Source: Salsipaludibacter sp963812245 (GTDB lineage Bacteria > Actinomycetota > Nitriliruptoria > Nitriliruptorales > Nitriliruptoraceae). Taken from it: a stretch of 64,000 bases of DNA. The first letter of the stretch is position 1, and every line of letters starts with the position of its first letter. The stretch lies in the NCBI GenBank assembly GCA_963812245.1, contig CAWEUK010000002.1:1798001-1862000 (forward strand), read 5' to 3'. Made by a program: the position numbers and the translations under genes. Below the pieces are notes generated by a model that was given only the letters and a program-made list of their open reading frames with translations, searched no databases and was not told where the DNA came from. Below are positions 18,809-27,054 of the stretch, in pieces.

Positions 18809-19427
18809 TCAGGCAGGTCGTCGGGCGGCAGACCGTCGCAACGCCTCCCGCACGGCGGCGCCCCGCCGTGCGGCCACCTCCAACGGGTTCGTGCGGTACC
18901 CGTGCCGAGCCGAGAACCACAGGTAGAGCGGGTACACGCCGACCCCCAGATGCTCGAACTGTCGGACGTGCACGGCTTCGTGGTCGAGCAGGCCACGGGT
19001 GGGGCGCTCGGTGGTGCACAGGACGGTCTGACCGGCCGTGTTCGCCGTCATGCCGGCGCGTCGCAGCACCATGCCCGAGGGCCCGCGGACGCCGGTGGCG
19101 ACCCACGCACCGACATCGCCGCGCCAGGTCACCTGGCCGCGCCCCAGGCGGGCCAACACGCAGTCCCGCCACCGTCGCCGGGGCTGCCCATGCGGCCGCT
19201 GCCGTTCGAGTCCGCCGGTCGTGGGGACGGGCGGGGATCCAGTCCGCGATCCGGGCATCGAACCGCCCGCTGGGCAGGTCGGTGGCGGCCCCGGGGCCCA
19301 GCCGGTCGATGTGGCCAGCCCGCTCGTGTCGGACCTCGGTGGCACGTCGCAGCGCGGCAGTCGCGCCCAGCGCGACGATCCCGCCGAGTGCAACCGACGT
19401 CGGTCGGGGCGTGCGTGGTCGTGGCAC
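18809..19427 (-). CDS. Small protein with HExxH motif, probably membrane-associated, one frameshift
   Basis: About 205 residues as a composite. The N-terminal half (from GTG at 19427) has a short hydrophobic stretch, TSVALGGIVALGATAALRR, and a charged region. The C-terminal half carries LLDHEAVHVRQFEHLG, a HExxH zinc-ligand motif, followed by VYPLYLWFSARHGYRTNPLE. This HEAVHVRQ...YPLYL...NP.E pattern is shared by a group of uncharacterised actinobacterial proteins as I recall them; protease activity is not established. The two halves are in different frames, the switch lying near 19165. The stop at 18809 faces the yggT stop only 10 bases away. It shares a 127-base divergent gap with lspA. It lies where divIVA is normally found. 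Confidence 0.6.
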
Positions 19428-19541
19428 TGCAGCGTCCTGTGCGTCGAGGCCTCGAGTGGGTCCAGCGTAGGCACCGGGGCAGGGGCCGAAGTGCCTGCGG
19501 TCTCGGGCCGTCACGGGTCGCCGCCCGACCATGGGGTTGTG

Positions 19542-19547
19542 TACCGT
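19542..19547 (+). promoter_or_regulatory. -10 element of lspA, probably a leaderless start
   Basis: TACCGT lies 7 bases before the ATG at 19555. Transcription starting the usual 6-8 bases after a -10 would place the mRNA 5' end at or next to the start codon, and no ribosome site precedes this ATG. The same arrangement is found at 27042-27055. Confidence 0.5.
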
Positions 19548-19554
19548 CGCGGCC

Positions 19555-20196
19555 ATGGATGCTCCGCGTACTCGTTCGTCGTCTCGCCATGCGCTCGGTC
19601 TTGGCCTGGCGGTCGCAGTGGCGGTGATCGTGGTCGACCAGGCGACCAAGGCGCTGGCCGAGGCACGGCTGGTGCGGGGCGAGTTCGTGCCCTGGATCTC
19701 CGACACCATCGGGTGGCAACTGGTCTACAACGACGGGGCTGCGTTCGGGCTGCCGCTGCCGTGGTGGGTCTTTCCCGTGGTGACGGTCGTCGTCGGCATC
19801 GTGGTCATCAGGGCGCTGCCCGAACTCGAGAGCCGACTGCCGGTCGTGGGCTACGGCCTGTTGCTGGCCGGCGCGCTCGGCAACGTCATCGATCGACTGG
19901 TGCGGATGGGGGATCCCGGCGACCCTCGCTGGCTGCACGGCCACGTCGTGGACTTCATCGCATGGGGCGCCTTCTGGCGTTTCAACATCGCCGATGCGGC
20001 GATCACGGTGGGCCTGACCCTGTTGGTGGTGGACATGCTGTTCGGCGTCTCGACACGAACGCCGCGCCACTCGCCCAGGATGGTGGACCTGGGGGGCAAG
20101 GGTGGTGCCTCACCGACGGTTCGCGTCATCCCCGCCAGTGGGTGCCAGCAGCCGATGACGACGCTCCGCTGCTCGAGCCGGCAGCCGACGACGTGA
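19555..20196 (+). CDS. lspA: Lipoprotein signal peptidase LspA (signal peptidase II)
   Basis: 213 residues. Four membrane segments surround the aspartyl protease site that cleaves prolipoprotein signal peptides after lipidation. Motifs: VDQATKALAEARL (~28), YNDGAAFGLPLPWW (~60), LGNVIDRLVRMG (~105, first catalytic Asp in N-V-I-D-R) and VVDFIAWG...FNIADAAITVG (~130-150, second Asp). The family usually ends soon after this; here ~50 polar residues follow, partly Ser/Arg-rich. ATG 19555 is preferred over ATG 19531 because of the -10 at 19542. rluD starts 14 bases after the stop. The lipoprotein at 54678 is one likely substrate. Confidence 0.92.
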   Translation: MDAPRTRSSSRHALGLGLAVAVAVIVVDQATKALAEARLVRGEFVPWISDTIGWQLVYNDGAAFGLPLPWWVFPVVTVVVGIVVIRALPELESRLPVVGYGLLLAGALGNVIDRLVRMGDPGDPRWLHGHVVDFIAWGAFWRFNIADAAITVGLTLLVVDMLFGVSTRTPRHSPRMVDLGGKGGASPTVRVIPASGCQQPMTTLRCSSRQPTT

Positions 20197-20209
20197 CGTC
20201 GTCGTCGAC

Positions 20210-21274
20210 GTGACGACCTCAAGTGGTGGCCGGGACGGGGACACGTCCGCCGCCACCCCCGCCACCGTCGGACGAGCCGACGCCACCGTCGGCGACGCCG
20301 CCACCCGCGTGGACGAGTTCTCGATCGACGACGACCTGGCGGGGGAACGGCTGGACGTCGCGGTGGCTGCGCTGACCGGCCAGAGCCGATCCCGTGCCGC
20401 CACGGCGATCGACGACGGCCGGGTGGTGGTGGCCGGCGCCCGCCGACCTCGGTCGCACCGCCTGGAACTCGGCCAGGTCGTGGCGGTGACGGCGGTCGCG
20501 TCGGTGGCCCCCTCGCCGCCGCCCCCACTGCCCCCGATCGTCGTGGACGACCCCGGCTTCTGGATCCTGGACAAGCCTGCCGGCATGGTGGTGCATCCCG
20601 GCCATGGGCATCCCGACGGCACCCTGGCCGATGCGGTGCGTGCTGCCGGGGTCGTGGACGTGGGTCCCGACCCGATCCGACCCGGCATCGTCCATCGACT
20701 CGACAAGGACACCTCGGGGCTGCTGCTGGTCGCGAGGACCGCCACGATGCACGAGGCGCTCGTCGGCGCCATGCGCGACCGGGACGTGACCCGCGCCTAC
20801 CTCACCCTGGTCCAGGGCACCTGCCCGGCCCGCACGGGACCGTCGACGTGCCGCTGGGTCGTGACGATCGCGACCGCACGCGCTTCACCGCCCGTCGATC
20901 GACGGCCGCGACGCCGTGACCCACTTCCGCGTGGTCGCGACCGGGCGCGGTCGCCGGTGCGTCACCAGGCGGCGCCGCGCGCGCCGGTGAGCCTGGTGGC
21001 CTGCCGCCTCGAGACCGGCCGCACCCACCAGATCCGGGTCCACATGGCCCACGTCGGTGCCCCCGTCGTCGGTGACCTGGACTATGGCGCCTCGCCCGAC
21101 CTGGCCGCGGCGCCTTGGCCTCGAGCGCATGTTCCTGCACGCCGCACGACTGGCGCTGGCGCACCCCGGCACGGCGGAGGTCGGTGACGCGCGACCGCCG
21201 CCCTGCCGGCCGACCTGGCGGGCGCCCTGGGGCTCGCCGACGTGGTCGTGCCGCCCACGATCGAGTGGCCCTGA
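20210..21274 (+). CDS. rluD: 23S rRNA pseudouridine synthase RluD-like, about five frameshifts
   Basis: Composite of ~355 residues. After a variable Thr/Ala-rich leader, an S4-like RNA-binding domain (~35-95: LAGERLDVAVAALTGQSRSR) precedes the catalytic domain. Motifs are WILDKPAGMVVHPGHG (~122), the catalytic GIVHRLDKDTSGLLLVA (~163) and CRLETGRTHQIRVHMAH. The frame changes near 20838 (-1), ~20893 (-1), between ~20950 and 20990 (-1), ~21110 (+1) and ~21190 (-1). Segments GTVDVPLGRDDRDRTRF, GRDAVTHFRVV, LGLERMFLHAARL and TAALPADLAGALGL are each in the expected order. RluD makes pseudouridines in helix 69 of 23S rRNA. Of the genes here, this is the most densely broken per kilobase. Confidence 0.85.
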
Positions 21275-21285
21275 CCGCCGGGACT

Positions 21286-21314
21286 GTGACCGGGGTCGCG
21301 GCCACTGGTAGGGT
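21286..21314 (+). promoter_or_regulatory. Candidate dnaE promoter
   Basis: GTGACC at 21286-21291, a 17-bp spacer and TAGGGT at 21309-21314 form a promoter-like pair in the 143-base gap before the dnaE start at 21418. The -10 fits the TAnnnT pattern found at other unit starts. Confidence 0.5.
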
Positions 21315-21417
21315 GACGCGAACCACACCCGTGTGACTCTCCTTCCCCGGACACGGTCGTGGTGCAGACGCAGTTGCTGCGATGGCGACTTCGACCCAGG
21401 GAAGGCCGACGCAGCAC

Positions 21418-24400
21418 ATGGGCAACGATTCCTTCGTGCACCTGCACGTGCACACCGAGTACTCGATGCTCGACGGTGCCACGCGGATCGACGACCTGGT
21501 CGAGGTGGTCAGCCGCGACGGGCAGCCGGGCGTGGCCATCACCGACCACGGCGTGCTGTTCGGGCTGGTCGACTTCTATCGGACCGCCACGAAGGCCGGC
21601 ATCACGCCGATCCTGGGATCCGAGCTCTACCTCGCCCACGGCAGCCGGTTCAGCCAGACCCGCACGCCCAAGGGGGACCGCTACTCCCACCTCACCGTGC
21701 TGGCCCACAACGACGTCGGGTACGCAACCTGGTCAAGCTGTCGACCCGCGCCTCGATGGAGGGCCACTGGTACAAGCCGCGCATCGACAAGGAACTGCTG
21801 GCCGAGCACCAGGAGGGGCTGATCGTCCTGTCGGGCTGCCTCGGCGGCGAGGTCAACCAGGCCCTGACGATGGGCGACGAGCAGGCGGCGCGCCAGTCGC
21901 TGGCCGACTTCCGCGACATCCTGGGCGCCGAACGCTTCTTCGTCGAGCAGATGGACCACGGCATCGACGAGCAACGTGCCAACTGGCCGAAGCTGGACAA
22001 GTTGGCGGCCGACATGGGGCTGCGAACCGTCATCACCAACGACAGCCACTACACCTCGGCGGCCGACGCCCAGGCCCACGATGCGCTGCTGTGCATCGGG
22101 ACCGGGTCGCGGATCTCGGACACCGACCGCTTCCGGTTCTCGGGTCCCGAGTACTACGTGCGCACCGCCGCAGGAGATGTGGCAGCAGTTCGGCACGGTC
22201 GCGCCGGATGCCCTGCGCGCCACGCTCGACATCGCGTCAGATGTGCGACGCGAAACTGGAGTTCGGACTCGACCTGCTCCCGGCGTTCCCGACCAGCCAG
22301 GGGCGCACCGAGGCCGAGGAACTGCGTGCCATGGTGTGGGAGGGTGCGGCCCGTCGCTACGGCACGGACCTGTCGACCGAGGTGCGCGAGCGCATCGACT
22401 ACGAGTTGTCGGTCATCGAGAACATGGGCTTCCCGGCCTACTTCCTGATCGTGGCCGACCTGTGCGACTACGCCCGCCGGGTCGGCATCCGGGTCGGGCC
22501 CGGTCGCGGCTCCGCCGGGGGATCGGTCGTCGCCTACTGCACCGGCATCACCCAGGTCGACCCCATCCGCCACGGCCTGATCTTCGAGCGCTTCCTGAAC
22601 CCGGACCGCAACGAGATGCCCGACATCGACATGGACTTCGACGACCGCCGTCGCGGCGAGATGATCACCTACGCGGCCGAGCGCTACGGCTCCGACCACG
22701 TCGCCCAGATCATCACCTTCGGGACCATCAAGGCCAAGTCCGCCATCCGCGACGCCGCCAGGGTGCTGGACTACCCGTTCCAGATGGGGGACGACCTCAC
22801 CAAGATGATGCCGCCGCCCGAGCAGGGTCGCGACGTCCCCCTGGCCGAGGCCTACGAACGCTCCACCGACCTGCGAAACGCCAAGGAGGACCCCGACCAG
22901 CGCAAGGTGCTCGAGACCGCCGAGACCCTCGAGGGCCTCAAGCGCCAGCACGGCATCCACGCCGCCGCCGTCATCATCGGCGCCACGCCGCTGCCCGACG
23001 TCATCCCGCTGCTGCGCACGGACAAGGGCGAAGTCGTCACCCAGTACGAGATGGGGGCGTGCGAGGCCATCGGCCTCCTCAAGATGGACTTCCTGGGCCT
23101 GCGCAACCTCACCGTGCGTGTCCGACGCCGAACGCCATATCGCCGCCAACCATGGCGTGGAGGTGGACCTGGACGACCAGGACCTGCTCGGCGAGATGGA
23201 CGACCCGGCCGTCTACGAGATGCTGGCGACGGGCAACACCCTGGGCGTGTTCCAGTTGGACTCCACCGGGATGCAGGGCCTGGTCCGCAAGCTCAAGCCC
23301 GACCGGCTTCGACGACATCTCGGCCCTGATCGCCCTGTATCGCCCGGGTCCGCTGGGCATGGACATGCACCTGACCTTCGCCGATCGCAAGAACGGCGTG
23401 GAGGAGGTGGCCTACGACCATCCCGACCTCGAACCGATCCTGGGTGACACCTACGGCGTGGTGGTCTACCAGGAGTCGGTGATGCAGATCGCCACCGACC
23501 TGGCCGGCTTCTCGATGTCCGAGGCCGACAAACTGCGCAAGGCCATGGGCAAGAAGAAGCGCGAACTGATGGAGGCGATGCAACCCCAGTTCGTGTCCGG
23601 CGGTGTCGCCAACGGCTACGACCAGCAACTGATGCGCGACCTGTGGGACCTGCTCGAGAAGTTTGCCGAGTACGGCTTCAACAAGGCCCACACGGTTGCC
23701 TACGGCGTGGTCAGCTACCAGACCGCGTGGCTCAAGACCCACTACCCGGTCGAGTACATGGCGGCACTGCTCACGTCCGTGCGCAACAACAAGGACACCA
23801 AGCCGATCTACCTCAACGAGTGTCGTCGCATGGGCATCCAGGTGCTGCCGCCCGACGTCAACTCGTCGACCGGCGACTTCACCCCCGTGCGGCAGCGACA
23901 TCCGGTTCGGCCTGACCGCGGTGCGCGGCATCGGCGAGGGCGTCGTCGAGGAGATCGTCAGGCCGCGCGAACCGAACAGGGTGCCTTCACCGACTTCCGC
24001 GACTTCTGTGCCAAGGTCGACTCGTCGGTGCTCAACCGCCGCACGCTCGAACACCTCATCAAGGCGGGTGCGTTCACGTCGTTGGGCCACACCCGCAAGG
24101 GCCTGTTGCTCGGGCTTCGAACAGATCGTCGATGCCGCCATCGTCACCAAGAAGGCCGAGGCCGCCGGCCAGGAATCGCTGTTCGACATGTTCGCCGATG
24201 CGCTCGGCGACGGCGACGAAGCGGCAGACGCGGGCGCGCTGACCGACGGGGTCAACTGTCCACACGACGAGTTCGGCGACCAGGCGATCCTCAAGCTCGA
24301 GCGCGAGATGCTCGGGCTCTACGTGTCGGACCATCCGCTCAGCGGCACCGAGCGCCTGATGGAGGAACTGGCCGACACGACCATCGGCGACCTGGCCGAG

Positions 24401-24958
24401 GTGGGGGACCGCGGCCGGGTGCGGGTGGGTGGCGTGCTCACCTCGATGACCAAGCGCTACTCGTCCAAGGGCGAGACCTACGTGCGGGGCACCTTCGAGG
24501 ACCTGACGGGGTCGGTCGAGGTGACGGTGTGGCCGTCGGTGTATCGCGTGGCCCACGAGGCCCTGTACGAGGATGCCATCCTGGTGGTGGACGCCCGGGT
24601 CGAGGTGCGCGACGAGGTCGTGTCACTGGTGGCCAACAAGATCACGGTCCCCGACCTGTCGGAGGTGCGCGGGGCGCCGCTGGTGGTGTCCCTGGCCGCC
24701 CAGCAGGGCAGCGACGAGGCGATCACGCTGCTCGGCCAGATCCTGGACAGCCATCGGGGCCACGTGCCGGTGCAGGTCGAACTGACCAGCCCCGGGATGC
24801 CGGCGCGCCGCTTCTCGCTGGCCGACACCCACCGGGTGTTGCGGCGGCCGGGGCTGTACGGCGAACTCAAGTCGGCCTTCGGTCCCGACTGCGTGCGGGA
24901 ACCCGGCCATCGGGAGTTCGAGGGCGAGCGGCGCGAACGCTCGTGGCAGCGCCAGTAG
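21418..24958 (+). CDS. dnaE: DNA polymerase III alpha subunit DnaE, eight frameshifts
   Basis: Composite of ~1178 residues, normal DnaE1 length. Order: PHP domain (SFVHLHVHTEYSMLDG; DSHYTSAADAQAHDALLC), palm/fingers (GPGRGSAGGSVVAYC; the catalytic PDIDMDFDDRRR; EKFAEYGFNKAHTVAYG), helix-hairpin-helix region, then an OB-fold (VRVGGVLTSMTKRYSSKGE) and a C-terminal domain. Frame changes are near 21723 (-1), 22172, 22236, 23117, 23301, 23890 (+1 each), ~23975 (-1) and 24115 (+1). The net +4 restores an exact codon count. ATG 21418 follows AGGGAAGG (21398-21405) and directly precedes the PHP motif; ATG 21382 would add 12 residues. The enzyme is the essential replicative polymerase, so the breaks are most likely sequence errors. 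Confidence 0.9.
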
Positions 24959-24991
24959 CCGTCGTCAGGACCGGGCAGACGGCGCTTCGGG

Positions 24992-25873
24992 CTACCACGT
25001 GTTGCCGGCCGCAGGGGAGACGGTGCTGGCCACGACGTTCGTGGCGATCACGGTGTCTGCCTGCACGACGCCCGCGAACTGTGTCATCCCGGACTCGATC
25101 TTCACGACGCCGCCAGCGATCTCGACGATCGAACCCTCGATGCGGATCTTGGTCGCCGCCTGGATCGTGATGCCAGTCGGTTCGAGCACCACCTCGTTCC
25201 CGGCGCCGTCGTCGATGATGATGCGGCCGGCCTGCTCGTCCAACTCCACACGGTTGCCCGCCGGCGTCCGCAGGGTCAGACGCGGCTGGGGGCTGTCGTC
25301 GAACTCGATCTCGGTTCCGGCACGGGACTTGATCAGTCGCACGTCGCTGCCCTGGTCGGATGCCACCGGTGGCGGCGCCTGTGGACTCCACAGTGACCCG
25401 ATGACCACGGCTCGATCCGGGTCGCCCTGTTCGAAGGCCACCAGCACCTCGTCGCCCACCGCGGGGACGAACCACGTGCCGCGGTCGGCTCCCGCCATCA
25501 GCGTGGCGACCCGTGCCCACAGCGTGTGGGCGCGACCGGGCGGGTTCGGTGGGGGAATGGTCACCTGGACCCGTCCGGCCCCCTCGGGGTCGACGTCGTC
25601 GGCCACGGTTGCGGTGTGCAGGCCCAGCCGGGGGGATGGGTCGTCGTCCCCATCGTCGACCAGTTGCCATCGGGTCGTGACTGGCGACGTGCCGCTGTCG
25701 GCGACATGCCCGGCGTCGGGAGCGGCGGCCACCCGGCGCGCCGCCCCGGCGGCTGCGGGCGCGGCTGGCTGATCGCGCGTGGATCGGGACGCGGCACGGG
25801 ACGGTCGCGCACCGGCGTCGGTGGGCGTGGGCCGGCCATCGCCGTCGCCTCGTTCATCGGACAGGTCGCTCAT
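24992..25873 (-). CDS. Phage baseplate V / VgrG-type spike protein (orphan)
   Basis: 293 residues. A polar Ala/Arg/Asp-rich leader (~1-85) is followed by an OB-fold of the gp5/gpV/VgrG class (~90-175: GRVQVTIPP, HTLWARVATLMAG, GTWFVPAVGDEVLVAFEQGD, AVVIGSLWSP). A repetitive beta region (~185-290) follows, with short strands such as TEIEFDD, RLTLRTPAGNRVELDE, IIIDDGAGNEVVLEPTGI and KIRIEGS, as in a spike beta-helix. The end (QADTVIATNVVAS...AGNTW) resembles spike tips of actinobacterial contractile injection systems as I remember them. ATG 25873 is chosen over 25879 because GGGAGG lies 7 bases before it and only 1 base before the other. No sheath, tube, tail or ATPase genes are nearby. Confidence 0.75.
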   Translation of the reverse strand: MSDLSDERGDGDGRPTPTDAGARPSRAASRSTRDQPAAPAAAGAARRVAAAPDAGHVADSGTSPVTTRWQLVDDGDDDPSPRLGLHTATVADDVDPEGAGRVQVTIPPPNPPGRAHTLWARVATLMAGADRGTWFVPAVGDEVLVAFEQGDPDRAVVIGSLWSPQAPPPVASDQGSDVRLIKSRAGTEIEFDDSPQPRLTLRTPAGNRVELDEQAGRIIIDDGAGNEVVLEPTGITIQAATKIRIEGSIVEIAGGVVKIESGMTQFAGVVQADTVIATNVVASTVSPAAGNTW

Positions 25874-25927
25874 CGTCATGCCTCCCGGCTGTCCCGGGAT
25901 GCCTCACTGGCCCCCCGGCGTGGCCTG

Positions 25928-25958
25928 ACCATAGTTGGTGCCTCGGGGCGGTTGTCAC
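25928..25958 (-). promoter_or_regulatory. Candidate promoter of the spike gene
   Basis: On the minus strand GTGACA (25953-25958) and TATGGT (25928-25933) are separated by 19 bp, about 55 bases before the start at 25873. The TATGGT fits the TAnnnT pattern. This suggests the spike gene is transcribed on its own rather than from the coiled-coil gene upstream. Confidence 0.4.
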
Positions 25959-26056
25959 GTGGTGCCCGGCGTGGGTGCACCACGACCTCGATCACATCAT
26001 GGCGAGGTCGGCGAGCCAGCCCGCCCAGATGCCCGGGCCCCCCCGCACGGGCAGCG

Positions 26057-26962
26057 TCAGTCGTCGTCGGCCAGCGCGTCGAGTGCTGCGCGGGCCTGCT
26101 CCACGGCCTCGGCATCTGCGTGCGCACGGGAAGAGGCTGCAGCCGCGTCGGCTTCGGCAGTCGCGGCGCGGTCGGCCGTTGCCGCCGCTCGGACGTCGGC
26201 CTCGTCTGCTTCCGCCTGTGCCCGTGCCGCTGCCTGGCGAGCCGCGTCGGCGTCGGCGGCGGTGGCACGTGCGCGGGCACCCAGTTCCCGGGCAGTCGCG
26301 AGTGCGGACTGGGCGACGGTCGCGGACCGATCGGCGCGCGAGGCGGCGGCCTCGACCGCTCGCATGGCCTGTCGTCGGAGCGCCGCCGCGTCGTCGTCCT
26401 CGTCGGTGACGGCAGCGTCGCCCTCGTCGTGGCCGGCCACCGGTGCCATTGCCGCCAGGAACCCGCCCATCGAGAAGTCGCCGTCCGGCCGAACTGGAGC
26501 CGACAGTCGGCCGCGTCCGACCTCGTCGGCAACGTTGGGGTCGGCGGAGGCCGCCTCGAACGTCGCGGCGATGTCGTCGAGGTGGGACTCCGGACGTGCG
26601 CCAGCCTCGGCCAGGGCGGTGGCCGCGAGGTCGGTGAGGGCCTCGACCTGTGCCCGGCGCGCCGCGGCCGATGTTCGCAGCCCGGCCTCCTTCACGCCGG
26701 ACAGGGCGCGGCGTTGTGCCCGTTGCGCCGCGGCGCCAGCCGCGACCAGGTCGTCGTAGGCCGAGCGGTGGACGCGAACGACGTGGTTGACGGCCCATGC
26801 GGCCAGGGTCGGGCGACGCAGGGCGCTCACGCTGGCAGCCTCCTGGATGTTGCCCGTGGACCTCAGGTGGCGGGCCAGCACGTTGCGTGCAGCCACGAAC
26901 TGCGTGACCGGCAGTCCGAACAGGTCGTCGACGGTTGCCGCCGCCGGGTCGTGGTCGGGCAT
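26057..26962 (-). CDS. Ala-rich coiled-coil protein of unknown function
   Basis: 301 residues. The N-terminal region (~10-60) contains DLFGLPVTQFVAARNVLARH and RRPTLAAWAVNHVVR, a pattern recurring in uncharacterised actinobacterial proteins with the same architecture. The C-terminal ~110 residues are an uninterrupted Ala/Glu/Asp/Arg-rich helix of coiled-coil type. There is no signal peptide or membrane segment, so it is probably cytosolic. Start ATG 26962 follows GGAGGTGCG; an ATG at 26998 would leave that site inside the gene. It is divergent from the P-type ATPase, with 92 bases between starts. I cannot assign a function. Confidence 0.75.
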   Translation of the reverse strand: MPDHDPAAATVDDLFGLPVTQFVAARNVLARHLRSTGNIQEAASVSALRRPTLAAWAVNHVVRVHRSAYDDLVAAGAAAQRAQRRALSGVKEAGLRTSAAARRAQVEALTDLAATALAEAGARPESHLDDIAATFEAASADPNVADEVGRGRLSAPVRPDGDFSMGGFLAAMAPVAGHDEGDAAVTDEDDDAAALRRQAMRAVEAAASRADRSATVAQSALATARELGARARATAADADAARQAAARAQAEADEADVRAAATADRAATAEADAAAASSRAHADAEAVEQARAALDALADDD

Positions 26963-27041
26963 CGCACCTCCATCTGCGCGGGTGGCAGGGGCCATCATGC
27001 CACGACTCGACGATGCGACCCCCCGGGGCAGGCATCGCCAT

Positions 27042-27047
27042 TAGTCT
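27042..27047 (+). promoter_or_regulatory. -10 element of the P-type ATPase gene, probably leaderless
   Basis: TAGTCT lies 7 bases before the ATG at 27055, the same spacing as at lspA. No ribosome site precedes the ATG. A leaderless transcript is the simplest reading. No -35 is visible. Confidence 0.5.
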
Positions 27048-27054
27048 CGCCCGC

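Noticed and set aside
20160..20196. Frame error at the end of lspA as a cause of its long tail
   Set aside because: The catalytic core is complete in one frame and the tail runs to a stop 14 bases before rluD. I cannot show that another frame is better, so the tail is left as it is.
3048..24300. Programmed ribosomal frameshifting or widespread pseudogenes as the reason for the split genes
   Set aside because: The breaks lie at many unrelated places in essential genes, lack a shared slippery signal with a downstream structure, and include both insertions and deletions. Sequence error is simpler.
24992..26962. A prophage or genomic island around the spike gene
   Set aside because: No integrase, transposase, attachment-site duplication, terminase, portal or other tail gene is present, and base composition looks like that of the surroundings.
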